Below, piece by piece: positions 10,729-22,186 of a stretch of DNA of 64,000 nucleotides. Below the pieces are notes generated by a model. That model worked only from the letters and a program-made list of their open reading frames with translations. It ran no database searches and was not told where the DNA came from. Made by a program: the position numbers and the translations under genes. Source of the DNA: Siphonodentalium dalli (Eukaryota > Mollusca > Scaphopoda > Gadilida > Siphonodentaliidae). The first letter of the stretch is position 1. Each line of letters starts with the position of its first letter. The stretch is taken from the NCBI GenBank assembly GCA_032622095.1, contig CP136068.1:136345989-136409988 (forward strand), in the 5' to 3' direction.

Positions 10729-12480
10729 ATTTAGATGTTGTCAAGAGTTCTGCCCCGGATCATGTGATACTGCATCCAAATACTTCCAAAACTTTGTTAG
10801 GTTATGTTGACCACAATGTTCCATATAATCCAACTTGTGCAATATTTCAATCTTTTACAGATGATTCCAAAATGGATGGAATTAAGATTGCTCCTTTCAT
10901 TTTGAATTATAACAGCAATAAAGATGAACTTGTTCCAGTCCATTTGAGCAATCTAACGACAAGGACAATTAGTATTGCTCCAAATTCTGTTATTTGCAGT
11001 ATTCAACCTGTCAAAGTTGAAGGTGATTTGAATCAACTTAATCTTAATTCTGATTCTTTAACACATGATGAGCTGAAGCAAGCAGTTGATTTAGTTAAAT
11101 AATTTTCATGTATATTTTCACTCAGTGATTTCGACTTAGGTCACTATTCTGGTGTAAAGCATGAAATACATTTGACTGATGATAAGCCAGTGAAGCAGCG
11201 GCCGAGACGGATTGCACCAGGATTAGTTGATGAAGTCAGAGGTTATATACAACAACTTTTAGCAGCTGGAATTATTCGACGCTCACATAGCGCATATTGT
11301 TCTAATGTTGTTATTTGTCGCCGTGCGAGTGGAAAGCTGAGGCTTTGCATAGATTATCGGGATGTTAATAAAACGACAATATCAGATGCTTACTGTTTAC
11401 CATTGACAGAACAAATTTTAGATAATTTAGCCAATTCCAGATTTTTCAGCTCTCTTGATCTTCGTAGTGGTTTTTTCCAACAGGATGTTGTTGAAGAACA
11501 TAAGAAATATACAGCCTTTACAGCAGGTAATCTTGGTTTTTATGAATTTCAGAGAGTTCCACAATGAATGAAAGGATCTCCTGCAAGTTTCCAGAGAATG
11601 ATGGAACACTGTTAGATGGATTATGCAATAAAATTTGTTACATATACTTGGATGATATTTGTATCCCAGCAAATAGTTTTTCAGAGATGATTGACCGGTT
11701 GCGATTAGTAATTCAGAGACTAAAAGACTGTAATTTAAAGTTATCTCCTTCTAAATGTTCACTTTTTAGCCGAAAGTTGAAATATTTGGGACACACAATT
11801 TCAGAAGAGGGCATAGCTGTCGACCATTCTAAAATTTCTAAAATTGTAGATTGGCCGACTCCAAAAACCCCAGAGGATGTTAGAAATTTTTTAGGTTTGG
11901 CTGGGTATTACCGTAAATATTTGAAAAGTTTTTCACAAATCGCTAAACCCCTTACAGATCTTTTACCCCCAACTAACCAAGGAAAGCAGAAAAGCAAGAA
12001 GAAATCAAATTATACTGGAAACTGGAGTTGGGGTGAAGAAGAGGAAAATGCTTTCTCTCGTCTGAAAGAATGTCTTATTTCCCCACCCATTTTAGGATTT
12101 CCTGACTACTCCCTCCCATTTGAACTACACACTGATGCGAGTTCTCATGGTCTGGGTGGAATATTATACCAGAAGCAAGACGGTGTTCTTCGGGTTATTG
12201 CTTATGCAAGCAGAGGTACCACTGCAGCAGAGAGATCATATCCTGCACACAAATTGGAGTTTTTAGCACTGAAGTGGGCGATAACGGAGAAATTTTATGA
12301 TTATCTTTTTAATCATAATTTGTTGTATATACAGATTCAAATCCTTTAACTTATGTTCTTACCAGTGCTAAACTTGATGCTACTTCACATAGATGGTTGG
12401 CGGCGATCAGAACATTTGACTTTGAAATTTGTTATCGCCCTGGCAAGTCAAATGCAGCTGCTGATGCTTTATTCAGAAGG
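10629..12480 (+). pseudogene. gypsy reverse transcriptase-RNase H, broken
   Basis: After a ~150-residue linker (to a TAA stop near 11,100), the RT begins at about 11,170 with the conserved entry ...KQRPRRIAP, then CIDYRDVNK and the LDLRSGFFQ catalytic loop. An in-frame TGA at 11,565-11,567 and a frameshift near 11,610 interrupt the palm. The active-site YLDD lies at 11,645-11,656, followed by the CSLF..KYLGH connection and FLGLAGYYRKY. RNase H follows, with HTDASSHGLGG near 12,130 and RSYPAHKLEFLALKWAI. Another frameshift near 12,325 precedes the RNase H end (FEICYRPGKSNAAADAL). All landmark motifs are recognisable, but the reading frame is lost at least three times. Confidence 0.85.
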
Positions 12481-13758
12481 ACACATGATGGAGATGATTC
12501 TCAAATAGAGAAAATTCATTCTCATTCTAGTACAGCTATTTGTAATGGTTTAAAGATTTCAGAACCATTTGTGCATTCTCTTTGTATGACAGCAACTGTG
12601 GCTGATACATTGCAAGATAGTTTTAGCACAGATATTGAGGTGATGACACCAGTTGATTGGAGGCGAATGCAAGAGAAGGATTCTGTTTTAGGTCCATGGA
12701 TGAAGGCGGTGAGGAGAGGTGTTAAGCCGTATAGAAATGCTTTACCGATGACAAGGGAACATTCAACGTATTTTAGACATTTTGACACGCTGAAATTTCA
12801 GAGAGGTGTTTTATACAGAGAAACCCAGTTGAATGGTAACCAACATTTACAACTTGTTATTCCATCATCTTTTATTCCCACAGTTTTAAAGTCTTTACAT
12901 TCAGATATAGGTCATCCTGGAAGAGAAAGAACCATATCTTTGATTAAAGAGCGTTTTTATTGGCCTGGAATAGACAGTGCGGTGGAGAATTACATTCAGC
13001 AGTGTCCTCGCTGTCTGAGACGTAAATCTCCGACGGGTTCCATGGCCAAGCTTGTTTCAATTTCCACGTCACAGCATTTAGAACTTGTTTGTATAGATTA
13101 TTTAACTGTTGAAATGTGCAAAGGAGGTTACCAATATTTACTTGTTATCACTGATCATTTAAAAAAAATTTCTCAAGCATTTCCTATCAAGAGCATGACG
13201 ACGAAGACAACCGCAGATGTTCTTTTTAACCAGTTCTTTGTATATTATGGGTTTCCTAATAGAATACACAGTGACCAAGGTGCCAACGTTGAGTCTGATT
13301 TAATACAAGAACGTTGCAGGTTGTGTGGATTAAAGAAGAGTATAACTACTCCGTCTCATCATATGGGAAATGGACAATGTGAAAGATTTAACAGGACTTT
13401 ATTGAGTATGTTAGGTACATTGGAGACAGAGGAGAAGAAGGATTGGAAGAGTTTTATAGGACATTTAGTACATGCATACAATTGCACAATACATGAGACG
13501 ACAGGATATGCTCCTTTTAAACTGATGTTTGGAAGAGACCCAAAGTTACCGATTGATGTTTTGTGTGGTTTTGATAAATTGATTTTAAGTGATGATGAAG
13601 TTGTTAATGTTTCTATTCCAGAATATGTTTCAGATTTCAAAGAAAGACTCACTTACTCTTTTAATTCGGCTTCTGAAGCTGCATCGAAGACAAAAGAGCG
13701 TCAAAAACGTAACTTCGATAAGAAGGCAAGAGCGGCTACTGTGTCTGTTAGCTTTTGA
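12397..13758 (+). CDS. gypsy integrase (open segment of pol, 453 aa)
   Basis: This is the longest open frame in the window. Residues 1-31 are the end of RNase H (CYRPGKSNAAADAL). An HHCC zinc-binding domain follows: H168-x4-H173-x29-C203-x2-C206. The DDE core has D234 (CIDYL), D293 (HSDQG) and E329 (QCERFN), with 35 residues between the last two, as expected for integrases. YAPFKLMFGRDP follows, and then a basic linker. The first methionine is internal to pol and not a real start, since integrase is released from a polyprotein. The catalytic triad is intact, so this part is better preserved than the rest. The frame is lost at about 13,740. Confidence 0.85.
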   Translation: MAAIRTFDFEICYRPGKSNAAADALFRRTHDGDDSQIEKIHSHSSTAICNGLKISEPFVHSLCMTATVADTLQDSFSTDIEVMTPVDWRRMQEKDSVLGPWMKAVRRGVKPYRNALPMTREHSTYFRHFDTLKFQRGVLYRETQLNGNQHLQLVIPSSFIPTVLKSLHSDIGHPGRERTISLIKERFYWPGIDSAVENYIQQCPRCLRRKSPTGSMAKLVSISTSQHLELVCIDYLTVEMCKGGYQYLLVITDHLKKISQAFPIKSMTTKTTADVLFNQFFVYYGFPNRIHSDQGANVESDLIQERCRLCGLKKSITTPSHHMGNGQCERFNRTLLSMLGTLETEEKKDWKSFIGHLVHAYNCTIHETTGYAPFKLMFGRDPKLPIDVLCGFDKLILSDDEVVNVSIPEYVSDFKERLTYSFNSASEAASKTKERQKRNFDKKARAATVSVSF

Positions 13759-14653
13759 CGGCAGACATAAGTTAGCGGATCGATTTGATAAGGAAGTTTA
13801 CTATGTTACAGGACAGCCGAATGGAATATACCAGTTTTTACTGTTGTTAGTGATGGTGGCAAGGAGAGAACCCTTCATCGGAATCATTTACTTCCAATTG
13901 GATATTTACCTATAGATATAGATAAAGAAGATGAGAAAGATGGTCCTGATATTGTTTTAAACAAACCTGATGTTTTTGTAGGAAATGAAGTTGAATGTAA
14001 TCCTGATATAAAACATAAGAAACATTTTGTTTTAGAATCACCTGAATATAATGAACATGTTTTGTTCTGGAGATACCGCAGAGAGCAGTTATATCTACTG
14101 CTAACGAGGCGGATCATATTATTGTTCCTGATGACCAGAGTGACGATTCTAGTATTTTCAGAGAACAAAATGTTCCAGATGATGACGATCATATTTCTCT
14201 TATTGAAGAGAATCAGGTGGAACAAGAAAGTGTAGTAGATGCGCATCTTGGAAATAATGAGAGTGTTGAGGATAATATTGATAATTCTGTTAGTGACATA
14301 TGCACAACAGATCAGCAGATGGGCCCAGTAGTAGAGTTGGTGAGGAGAGCAGTACTGATGTTGTAGTTGAGGAAGTTGTTTCAGGTGATGCAGGGGTTAG
14401 GGATATTGTTTCAGATATTTCTTCTGAAAATGTAGTGATTGAAGACAATGTAGGACCCATGCGGTCTGGCCGATCCCGTAGACCACCCCTCTGGAAGGAA
14501 TCAGGAGATTATGTACATTCTTTGCAGGTGCAGAAGGAAAGTGAAGATTTTATAAAAAAATCTGGACTACTCAAACGATTGACAAACAAAGACTTACTTT
14601 GTAGCATGTCGCCACTTCAAATTCATGAAATGTTTTCAGCTATTTTAAAATAA
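13759..14653 (+). pseudogene. gypsy integrase C-terminal tail and acidic region
   Basis: Past a frameshift near 13,740 the text GRHKLADRFDKEVYYVTGQPN and later RTLHRNHLLPIGYLP (about 13,871-13,915) match the chromatin-facing C-terminal module of metazoan gypsy integrases. An acidic low-complexity region follows in shifting frames, ending with MRSGRSRRPPLWKE, a typical R-rich motif near the Pol C-terminus, and a stop at 14,653. A short deletion seems to have removed the start of this module. Confidence 0.7.
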
Positions 14654-14740
14654 TGTTGTATACCTTGTTGTTCACTCTATGTTATATTTTCTAATTATCT
14701 TGCACTAATTAATCGCTGTAGGATTATTTCAGACATGCAA

Positions 14741-14985
14741 GGCAGTGGTCAGTAGCTCAGTCAGCTAGGGTGTTCCAGGCTATACTCTGCGAAAGCCACT
14801 GTTCTTAAGGACAAGCAGTTGATTAATTAGAATTTCTTTCTTATAGTTATATTTAAAGGCAGTGGTCAGTAGCTCAGTCAGCTAGGGTGTTCCAGGCTAT
14901 ACTCTGCGAAAGCCACTGTTCTTAAAGACAAGCAGTTGATTAATTAGAATTAGAATTTCTGATAATAATTATATTTCGTATTAAC
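14741..14985 (+). repeat. 117-bp tandem duplication in the gypsy 3' region
   Basis: Two copies (14,741-14,857 and 14,858 to about 14,985) are almost identical over GGCAGTGGTCAGTAGCTCAG...CAAGCAGTTGATTAATTAGA. The word TAGCTCAGTCAGC resembles an RNA polymerase III A box, but no B box (GGTTCGANTCC) follows at the right distance. I do not call a tRNA or SINE. Confidence 0.75.
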
Positions 14986-15154
14986 ATTTTCAGTATGTTA
15001 AATACTTGGTCATGGTTGATATTGGTTCAGCTGTGCAAGTGTTACTCATGTTGTAAGGTACTATTGGTGTAAACAATATTTATTTCAAAAAATCAAATAT
15101 ATGACATAAACATAACATACATGTAGAAATATATAGATTTATTATATATAGATA

Positions 15155-15819
15155 CTAGCCGATGAGCCCGACGATTTCCGGGCTATTCAAAAACCAAATT
15201 TCAAGTCGATAGCTCTACCCAGCCCGACGTTTTCAAAAACCAAATTTCAAGTCGATAGCTCTACCCGTTTCCGAGATCTGGTCTGCGCATGCGCGAAGCT
15301 GGCGTCGCACGGGCTCGGCGACCCGATAAAATTCGTATCCGGGGCAAGATACATTCACATAGGAAATTTCAAGTCGATAGCTCCACCCGTTTCCGAGATC
15401 TCGTCTGCGCATGCGCGAAGCTGGCGTCGCACGGGCTCGGCGACCCGATAAAATTCGTATCCGGGGCAAGATACATTCACATAGGAAATTTCAAGTCGAT
15501 AGCTCCACCCGTTTCCGAGATCTCGTCTGCGCATGCGCGAAGCTACGTCCCACGGGCTCGACGACCCGATAAAATCCGTATCCGGGGCAAGATACATTCA
15601 CATAGCAAATTTCAAGTCGATAGCTCCACCCGTTTCCGAGATCTCGTCTGCGCATGCGCGAATCGGGCGCCGCACGGGCTCGCCAATACGACAACGTCCA
15701 CCGCCTGGTCAAACTACACACACGTACCAAGTTTCGTCCCGATCGGTCGAGAATCGTAGATTTGTATAAATGACAAACAAACATACAGACAAACAGAGGT
15801 CTTCAAAATATATATGAGA
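15155..15819 (-). mobile_element. Non-autonomous Helitron, dimer copy 2a
   Basis: On the minus strand it begins TCTCATATATATTTTGAAG (from 15,819) and ends CTAG (15,158-15,155), with a GC-rich hairpin starting about 7 bases before CTAG. Left flank is A (15,154). The interior has 122-bp monomers with NRF1-type palindromes at 15,284, 15,406, 15,528 and 15,649. Near the Helitron 5' end lies an ACAA/ACAG microsatellite (about 15,770-15,795), reminiscent of pearl elements. The 3' end carries a short internal duplication (GCCCGACG twice). It is inserted in the 3' region of the gypsy element and is therefore younger than it. No protein is encoded. Confidence 0.8.
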
Positions 15820-16401
15820 CTAGCCGATGAGCCCGACGTTGTCCGGGCTATTCAAAAACCAAATTTCAAGTCGATAGCTCTACCCGTTTCCGAGATCTGG
15901 TCTGCGCATGCGCGAAGATGGCGTTGCACGGGCTCGGCGACCCGATAAAATTCGTATCCGGGGCAATATACATTCACATAGCAAATTTCAAGTCGATAGC
16001 TTCTCCCCTTTCCGAGATCTCGTCGGCGCATGCGCGAAGCTGGCGTTGCACGGGCTCGGCGACCCGATAAAATTCGTATCTGGGGCAAGATACATTCACA
16101 TAGCAAATTTCAAGTCGATAGCTCCACCCGTTTCCGAGATCTCGTCTGCGCATGCGCGAAGCTGGCGTCGCACGGGCTCGGCGACCCGATAAAATTCGTA
16201 TCCGGGGCAAGATACATTCACATAGGAAATTTCAAGTCGATAGCTCCACTCGTTTCCGAGATCTCGTCTGCGCATGCGCGAAGCTACGTCCCACGGGCTC
16301 GACGACCCGATAAAATCCGTATCCGGGGCAAGATACATTCACATAGCAAATTTCAAGTCGATAGCTTCACCCGTTTCCGAGATCTCGTCTGCGCATGCGC
16401 G
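15284..16401. promoter_or_regulatory. Nine NRF1-type palindromes in Helitron dimer 2
   Basis: TGCGCATGCGCG starts at 15,284, 15,406, 15,528, 15,649, 15,903, 16,147, 16,269 and 16,390; 16,025 has GGCGCATGCGCG. Unlike dimer 1, the following word is CGCACGGGCTCG, so the E-box CACGTG is absent here. The NRF1-type word is kept across both subfamilies while neighbouring bases vary. Confidence 0.5.
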
Positions 16402-16576
16402 AAGCTGGCGTCGCATGGGCTCGCCAATACGACAGCGTCCACCGCCTGGTCAAACTACACACACATACCAAGTTTCGTCCCGATCGGTCGAGAATCGTAG
16501 ATTTGTATCAATGACAGACAAACAAACATACAGACAAACAAACAGACAAACAGAGGTCTTCAAAATATACATGAGA
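15820..16576 (-). mobile_element. Non-autonomous Helitron, dimer copy 2b
   Basis: Head-to-tail partner of 2a: its CTAG (15,823-15,820) abuts the TC end of 2a with no extra base. Its own TC end is at 16,576, followed by T at 16,577. The 3' hairpin is GCCCGGACAACGTCGGGC on the minus strand. It has five 122-bp monomers against four in 2a, with NRF1-type sites at 15,903, 16,025 (one mismatch), 16,147, 16,269 and 16,390. The ACAA/ACAG microsatellite at about 16,515-16,555 is longer than in 2a. It shares its 3' half and the terminal ~25 bases with dimer 1, but its 5' half is unrelated, so it is a different subfamily. Confidence 0.8.
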
Positions 16577-17050
16577 TAAGGTATTATTGCTATACCCTGC
16601 CATGAACTCAGGCCTACTTATGTCTTAACATGTTGCTAAAATTGTTAATACAAATTAGATTTTATATATGATTGACAAAATAGCAGTCCATAGATGCAAT
16701 ATGGGAAAAGTGCAATATGTTTTAATTTTAATTACGGATGTTACAGGTTGATATACCACCACAGATTGAGATGTTTTATGTATATAAATAGTTTATTTAA
16801 TTACAGATCGTAATTACTTAATACGGTTATAGGATATTACTTGTCCTTGTTATGGGTGCAGGTTGAGAACTTTATCTCTTCCGATTATAAAATTTTACCC
16901 TCTTAAGTATAGCAATGCAGTAGGTGTTATAGAATGTTTTATTTGGCTGGATAGCAGGTACAGGTATGATTTTATTTCTAAGGTCATTGCAGGTTTCTTT
17001 GGAACGTTGCAGGTTGTAAGTGAATTACAAGAATGTAATTAATTTTTTTT
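16577..17050. other. gypsy 3' untranslated region after the Helitron insertion
   Basis: AT-rich, without ORFs, lying between the Helitron dimer and the polypurine tract. It is assigned to the retrotransposon by position only. Confidence 0.5.
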
Positions 17051-17073
17051 AAGAGGGGGAGAATGTGGCGGTG
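17051..17073 (+). promoter_or_regulatory. Polypurine tract and putative 3' LTR start
   Basis: AAGAGGGGGAG at 17,051-17,061, followed by AA and TGTGGCGGTG from 17,064. A polypurine tract directly before TG is the standard plus-strand primer site and LTR border of gypsy elements. The LTR end cannot be fixed because no matching 5' LTR is present. Confidence 0.65.
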
Positions 17074-19029
17074 ATATATTTACATGTAAAGGTAAATAAT
17101 GCATCAAATGTTCGATTTTAATAATATCTGCATGTGCATGTCTTACTAACTCTTCAACACTTAATTAGTCCGTAATTAATCTTAACTGCACTTCACTATC
17201 CCTCATAAACAAATCGTATTGCTTTAATATTTAGTTTCGCGCTGAAACCTAAGTCAGCCCAATACTTTTTTCGGGATGGGTTGGTTTAACCGCGAAATGT
17301 CAGTTGGTTTTCATTGTTGAAATCTAGGTGCTGTGTTTTCAACAAACTCATATAAACATTTAAATAATGGAACTAAAGTTCTATTATGGTTTGCAAAAGT
17401 ATTCTACAAGTACAAGGAGACATCCAGACTCAAAACTCATCGTTTAGGTATGATCAATGTTGTAGTTGTATGTTCGTTTCAATGTTATATATTTAACCCA
17501 TTTTTCCTATTGTCGTCAATAGAGATCCACTGGTGATTCTCCATAATTGGAATATGTCCGTTTTATAATTATGGATAGTTCACTTTATAATATGGTAAAC
17601 TATAATTAATTCTCATTTAATTGCATATTTATAGTTATTACATATTCATCTATACTTTGTGTTTGTGAAACTTCAAGTAGTAGATTGTAGAAAGTCTCTG
17701 ACAGGAGCATTAATATATCCCTTATGTGTATAGGTTATTCTATATAACTAGTAGTATGATTGTGTAAGGGTGTATTATGTCTGTATGTTGGGAGGTATAC
17801 CTCTTCCCTTAATCTATAAATTAGGACTTGTTTATTTATGTTTGTAGAGTCTACATATCTACATCTAGCAGATTGATGATTGTGTATTGTTGGAGTTGAG
17901 AATGTGATGAGAACTTATTGATGAAAATATAGATAGAGATATAAAGTAATGTATTGAACTTTAATTGCCCCAGCACCTATTGTTCACTTAGAGAGCACCA
18001 GCCCAAAAATGAGGACTACTAAGCTCAGACTTGGAAAGAAAGGCGTAGACTTTATATGAAAATATTATTTGAACCTTGAGAGAAATGTATATGATTCCAT
18101 GGAACTATCTCGTAAAAATAACTGAGTTAGCCGGACATCCGTGGAGTTATACTAATTTCCACCAAGAAGGCACGCTATATATGTAACATTGATGAGAATG
18201 TTTATAGTCACCAATATCAACAAAAGTTTTATAAAGTTATCTCCATATAATTCGTTCCATAAGGAGTTTTTGGGTTCAAATTTCACAGCCTCGACATGTG
18301 GTGACCTAATTAAGTCACCAATGAACAATTACATCTTATCAACTGTTATTTGAATGGGGACGGGAAGCAGGCCATTCATACAGTGAGTTCGCAAAACAGA
18401 TACATAGAAGAAAACATTATAAGTATACTTATCATTATATTTAAGAGATGCATATATTCTTGCAAAATGAGGGACTTTGAATCGTTAGAGGATGGCATGT
18501 TAGACTGGGTAATGTATTATAACACAATTGAGTCTGTCCCAATCAAGATATTTTCCGCAAGATAGATACAATTTGTCAAGAGAGATGGAAATGCGCTGAA
18601 GACCCATTCGCAATAGTGGTGACAGTGCGGTCAAGTATAGTTTCTTCTGAGATAAAATAAAACAGTCAGTAGCACATGACTGTTCAGGATCCTCCAATAC
18701 TGGAAGCTGACAAGAGTATATCACACGATACAGATAATTTATTTCAGTTTTTGATCAGACTCATAGCCTAACACAAACAACTTAAAACCTCGCTCTGTGT
18801 CGGTTATATGTAGCTGATATATATAGCAACGTTCATTTTAAACTGATAATAATTGGCCACTACAACACCATGGAGAGATGAGCAACAGGACATTTCTTTA
18901 AAACATATTGATCAAGACTATTCTCTATTCCCACCAGATGCATGTCCACAATACACAGCAGAGGGTATCACCTCAATTTAACCTGAGCAATGCTGGGTAA
19001 CCCTGCTAGTATATATATATACTGTTAGA
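17074..19029. other. Putative 3' LTR followed by unannotated DNA
   Basis: The first few hundred bases are probably LTR. Beyond that there is no recognisable gene. The sequence near 18,985-19,014 (CTGGGTAACCCTGCTAGT) looks like a transposon 3' end with a CTAG terminus, but the stem is too short for a confident Helitron call. Confidence 0.35.
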
Positions 19030-19123
19030 AAATACTGTCGGTTTGACAGTTTCTGACCGTCATAATTGACGGTCCCATACCATTTCATCAGTTTGACGGT
19101 TTTATACCGTTATTGATGTGCCC
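19030..19123. repeat. Cluster of short hairpins of a CTGTCA/TGACGGT word
   Basis: CTGTCGGTTTGACAG, then GACCGTCATAATTGACGGTC (8-bp perfect arms), then a third TTTGACGGTTTTATACCGTT. Three palindromic units lie in under 100 bp, like the palindrome-rich ends seen at 52.5 kb. Confidence 0.6.
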
Positions 19124-19249
19124 ATGAAAATTGTCTAAAAAATTTCGTGATTCAAAGTTCATATTTATCGGCGATCAAATTATATACGGCAATGACTCCA
19201 TACAGTATGACTGAGTCTGACTCTGCTGATATTTAATAGCGAGCCCGAA

Positions 19250-19272
19250 ACGAGACCCCGCAGGGGTCTCGT
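19250..19272. repeat. Perfect 10-bp hairpin
   Basis: Arms ACGAGACCCC and GGGGTCTCGT around a GCA loop. It is GC-rich in AT-rich surroundings, in a region without other features. No T-run follows and this is eukaryotic DNA, so it is not called a terminator. Confidence 0.7.
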
Positions 19273-21078
19273 TCGCGAGCGATAAGCATATACGTGTACG
19301 CGAGATGAACGCTATACTATTCGATGTTTTGGCGGGAAATCTATAAATAGCGATGTGTTACTAAAATACTGACCTATCAAAATTGACGTTACTTATCAAT
19401 TGCCAATCAAAATTAACGTTACTTATTAGTTACGACGGTTGACCTAGTGACCTAGATACTTAGAGACTCCAGTATCCGGTTCCACCTCAAAGTTCATAAT
19501 AATTAACATAACTGATTAAAGTGGTCAGGAGCAAAGGTGAGTTAGACTCCATTATAAATATCGAAATATTGTAAATTTGTGGATGATATTTTTCCATAAA
19601 AATGTCAACAACTTACATTTGTTACAACTTACAAGAGACGAAACGTGCTGAAATTCGAAACGGCAATTGTAATTTGTAGTAAGTTGTAATTGTTCTGTAT
19701 TGTAAAGGTTTTGTGTTCATATTTCATTCAATTATTACAAATATTTAACTCGAAACACCATTCTAGTTTGCCTATTGTACATTTGGAGCTTGTCTTCAAT
19801 TTTCTATAGACGTTTTCACATAAAAGATTGATGGAATAGTGTCAAAGCTCGAAGCCAACAAACCGGAATTATATTTATAACTTAATCAACCAATTTCAGC
19901 GGTTCCCCTTTAAATCGACGGTTACCAAGGAAATCCAAAGTACTGCTCATCCTAACATCGGCGAGATAAAAAATAGTTCGCAACATTTTTATCATTTGAG
20001 TCATTATATTCACACAGGAAAGAAGGAATATAATTGTGTAGTGTATTAAATTGTTGGCCAAATTTGTGATTTTGTGCAAAAGCGAATGAAATACAAGTGT
20101 GTGCAATTTGTGGTGAATTATTACGCAAAACAATTATGTCAATAGTCCGCAGACATGACATTGAAATGTCTATTTTGTGTAATCTGATCGACAGAACACG
20201 AATATTTGTCAAGACGGAGAAATGCACATCACTGTCACTGTGGTAAACATTTTGTACCAATTTACGAACACCATTTGAACGTGATATTTGATAGAAAAGT
20301 TTAGCCAGACAAGCCACAACTTGGCACAAGAATGTTCAAAGGTTGCCGACGATTTTCCATTTCAGCGATTTCGCACAAAAAATAACAATGGCAATGCCTT
20401 TGACAAATGACCGCTAAATTGCTAATCATGATATAAATTGAGAAATGATGTTTCGCAAGATGAACTACATGTAGATGTACTATTTTAATGTATGCAAAAT
20501 AGCATGACAATACGAATAATCAGTAAATAGAAGTTTATGCATGTTTAAAATTAATTTTCCTAAATTCGCTGCATCTGGACTGTAGCCTGTAGGTCACTGG
20601 CTCAGTACTGACAGCAGCTGTTGTCAGTGTTGATATTTCAGTGCAGCAACCAATTCTGGTTAGATGCACACTGGTCCAGGTGCTACCACGGCTGAGTAAC
20701 TTTAAATTAACCCCTGTGGTACTGGTACAGATTCTGATTTGAAAGCGGTCGTGTGATTAGGGATATTTCGAATCTTTGTATACCACTTACAAGTCTTTTA
20801 TCATCGGGAATAGACTGCATAATAAATTTATATCAAAATAATCATTATATCCCCTTGAGTCTCCTTCCACGACCATCGGGGACCTCCGTATAGTCCAATG
20901 TGTATCTATAGTATAGGCTAAGTTGCCCAATAGCCCACTGCTCATATGTATTGGCCTCCCAGTCCCGGCGCTGGTTACTCGTGGAAGGTCTGTGTGTTAC
21001 TCGTGCAACCTGCAGGTACCGGTAGGTCTGTGATGGTTCGCGTGTTCATCACGGTTGTACCATAATAGTGGCGCAGTC
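19273..21078. other. Unannotated stretch
   Basis: No gene. A weak inverted pair TTACAACTTAC / GTAAGTTGTAA lies around 19,619-19,695. Minus-strand ORFs (up to 125 aa at 19,952-20,329) show no recognisable domain. Confidence 0.35.
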
Positions 21079-22186
21079 TAGTGTTGAAACGATTAGTGAA
21101 TTTCAAAGTCGACTAGTCGAGGCCCAAAAGTCACGTTGCGTCGACTAGTCGGTACCCGATATCAAAACTTTCAAACATAACATGGTACGGAAAATTCATT
21201 GTACATGGTGTACACTGATGACTGATGCAATGACGGTCTATTGCATAGCGCATTTCCCTGCATAGACACCAATTTATTTGGGAAATAATACAGTAAACAT
21301 CTTAATATTTATCCAACACACTGAATGTAATTATATAATTAGACATGTGGTGGATAATGATTAAAACACGATCATTTATACAGGTTTTAAATTTATTATT
21401 GGCGTTCGAGATTTCGTTTAGGGATCACCAATAAACTGGTGCCGAGCGGTGTCACTATAAAATGTTAATGTTCCGACTAAATACGCCCTATAGTATAGGC
21501 TACGACGTTGTAGAATACCGGTACGATAACCAGTTCTTAAATCCAGTGTCATTTATATACGGTAGCACCAATGACGTCACCTTAACTTCATCCTTAAGCG
21601 ACCTTCACACAGATCGCATCATAACCCGACGGTGCGAGATCAATTGAAATATACACAGTGTCTAGATCAAAGCGGTCTCCGACAAACGATAAAGCCGCAT
21701 CAATCATTGCCATCATGTCGCAGTGATGTCTTTGACCTCAAACGACGAGTGAGACATTGTCTTGTCAATTTCATTCTTTCAATTAATAGTCGGGTCACCA
21801 TCTATATTAGTACTAGTAACACTGTCAATTCCGGGTGCCATCAAACGTTATACTTACCGTAACTTACACGCAGTTTACACCGTTTATGCCGGAATCGATC
21901 TTGAAAATGTTATACATGTAACTAATACACTTTGTCCCCACATCCGGTTGTAACTAGCTATCTGATTGGCTACAACGTCACGTTTAAATCACCATGTCCC
22001 CCGTCACCCTTGACGGCGGGGTATAAGAGAATGTGCGCCAAACATCGGGGGTATATGAGCACGTGAAACATCAGGGGTATATGAATGACCCTTGAACTCG
22101 CAGTTTCCACCAATCGTGATGTTGCTCTCGCACTCCGATTTTGACGTCACCTGACCCCCGGTCCTTAGGTCGGCTACTGAATTATT

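Larger units (their letters stand above)
9001..17063 (+). mobile_element. Degenerate Ty3/gypsy retrotransposon, internal region
   Basis: In order on the plus strand: gag with a zinc knuckle and RG-rich tail, aspartic protease, a long linker, reverse transcriptase, RNase H, integrase and a C-terminal tail, then a polypurine tract. The order PR-RT-RH-IN defines the Ty3/gypsy (Metaviridae) class. The reading frame is broken at about ten places, so the copy is dead as it stands. The 3' untranslated part is unusually long (14,654-17,050) because a Helitron dimer (15,155-16,576) is inserted and a 117-bp unit is duplicated (14,741-14,985). No 5' LTR matching the putative 3' LTR start at 17,064 was found upstream of 9107. 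The element therefore appears truncated at its 5' end. Confidence 0.85.

Noticed and set aside
14741-14985. tRNA or SINE suggested by TAGCTCAGTCAGC
   Set aside because: No B box, no cloverleaf that I could fold, and no A-rich tail.
17051-17073. Reading 8320-8340 (ACGTGGCGGTGAGC) as the partner 5' LTR start of TGTGGCGGTGAT at 17,064
   Set aside because: Similarity covers only about ten bases and does not continue.
18985-19014. Possible Helitron 3' end (..GGGTAACCCTGCTAGT)
   Set aside because: The stem is too short and no matching TC start or second copy was found.
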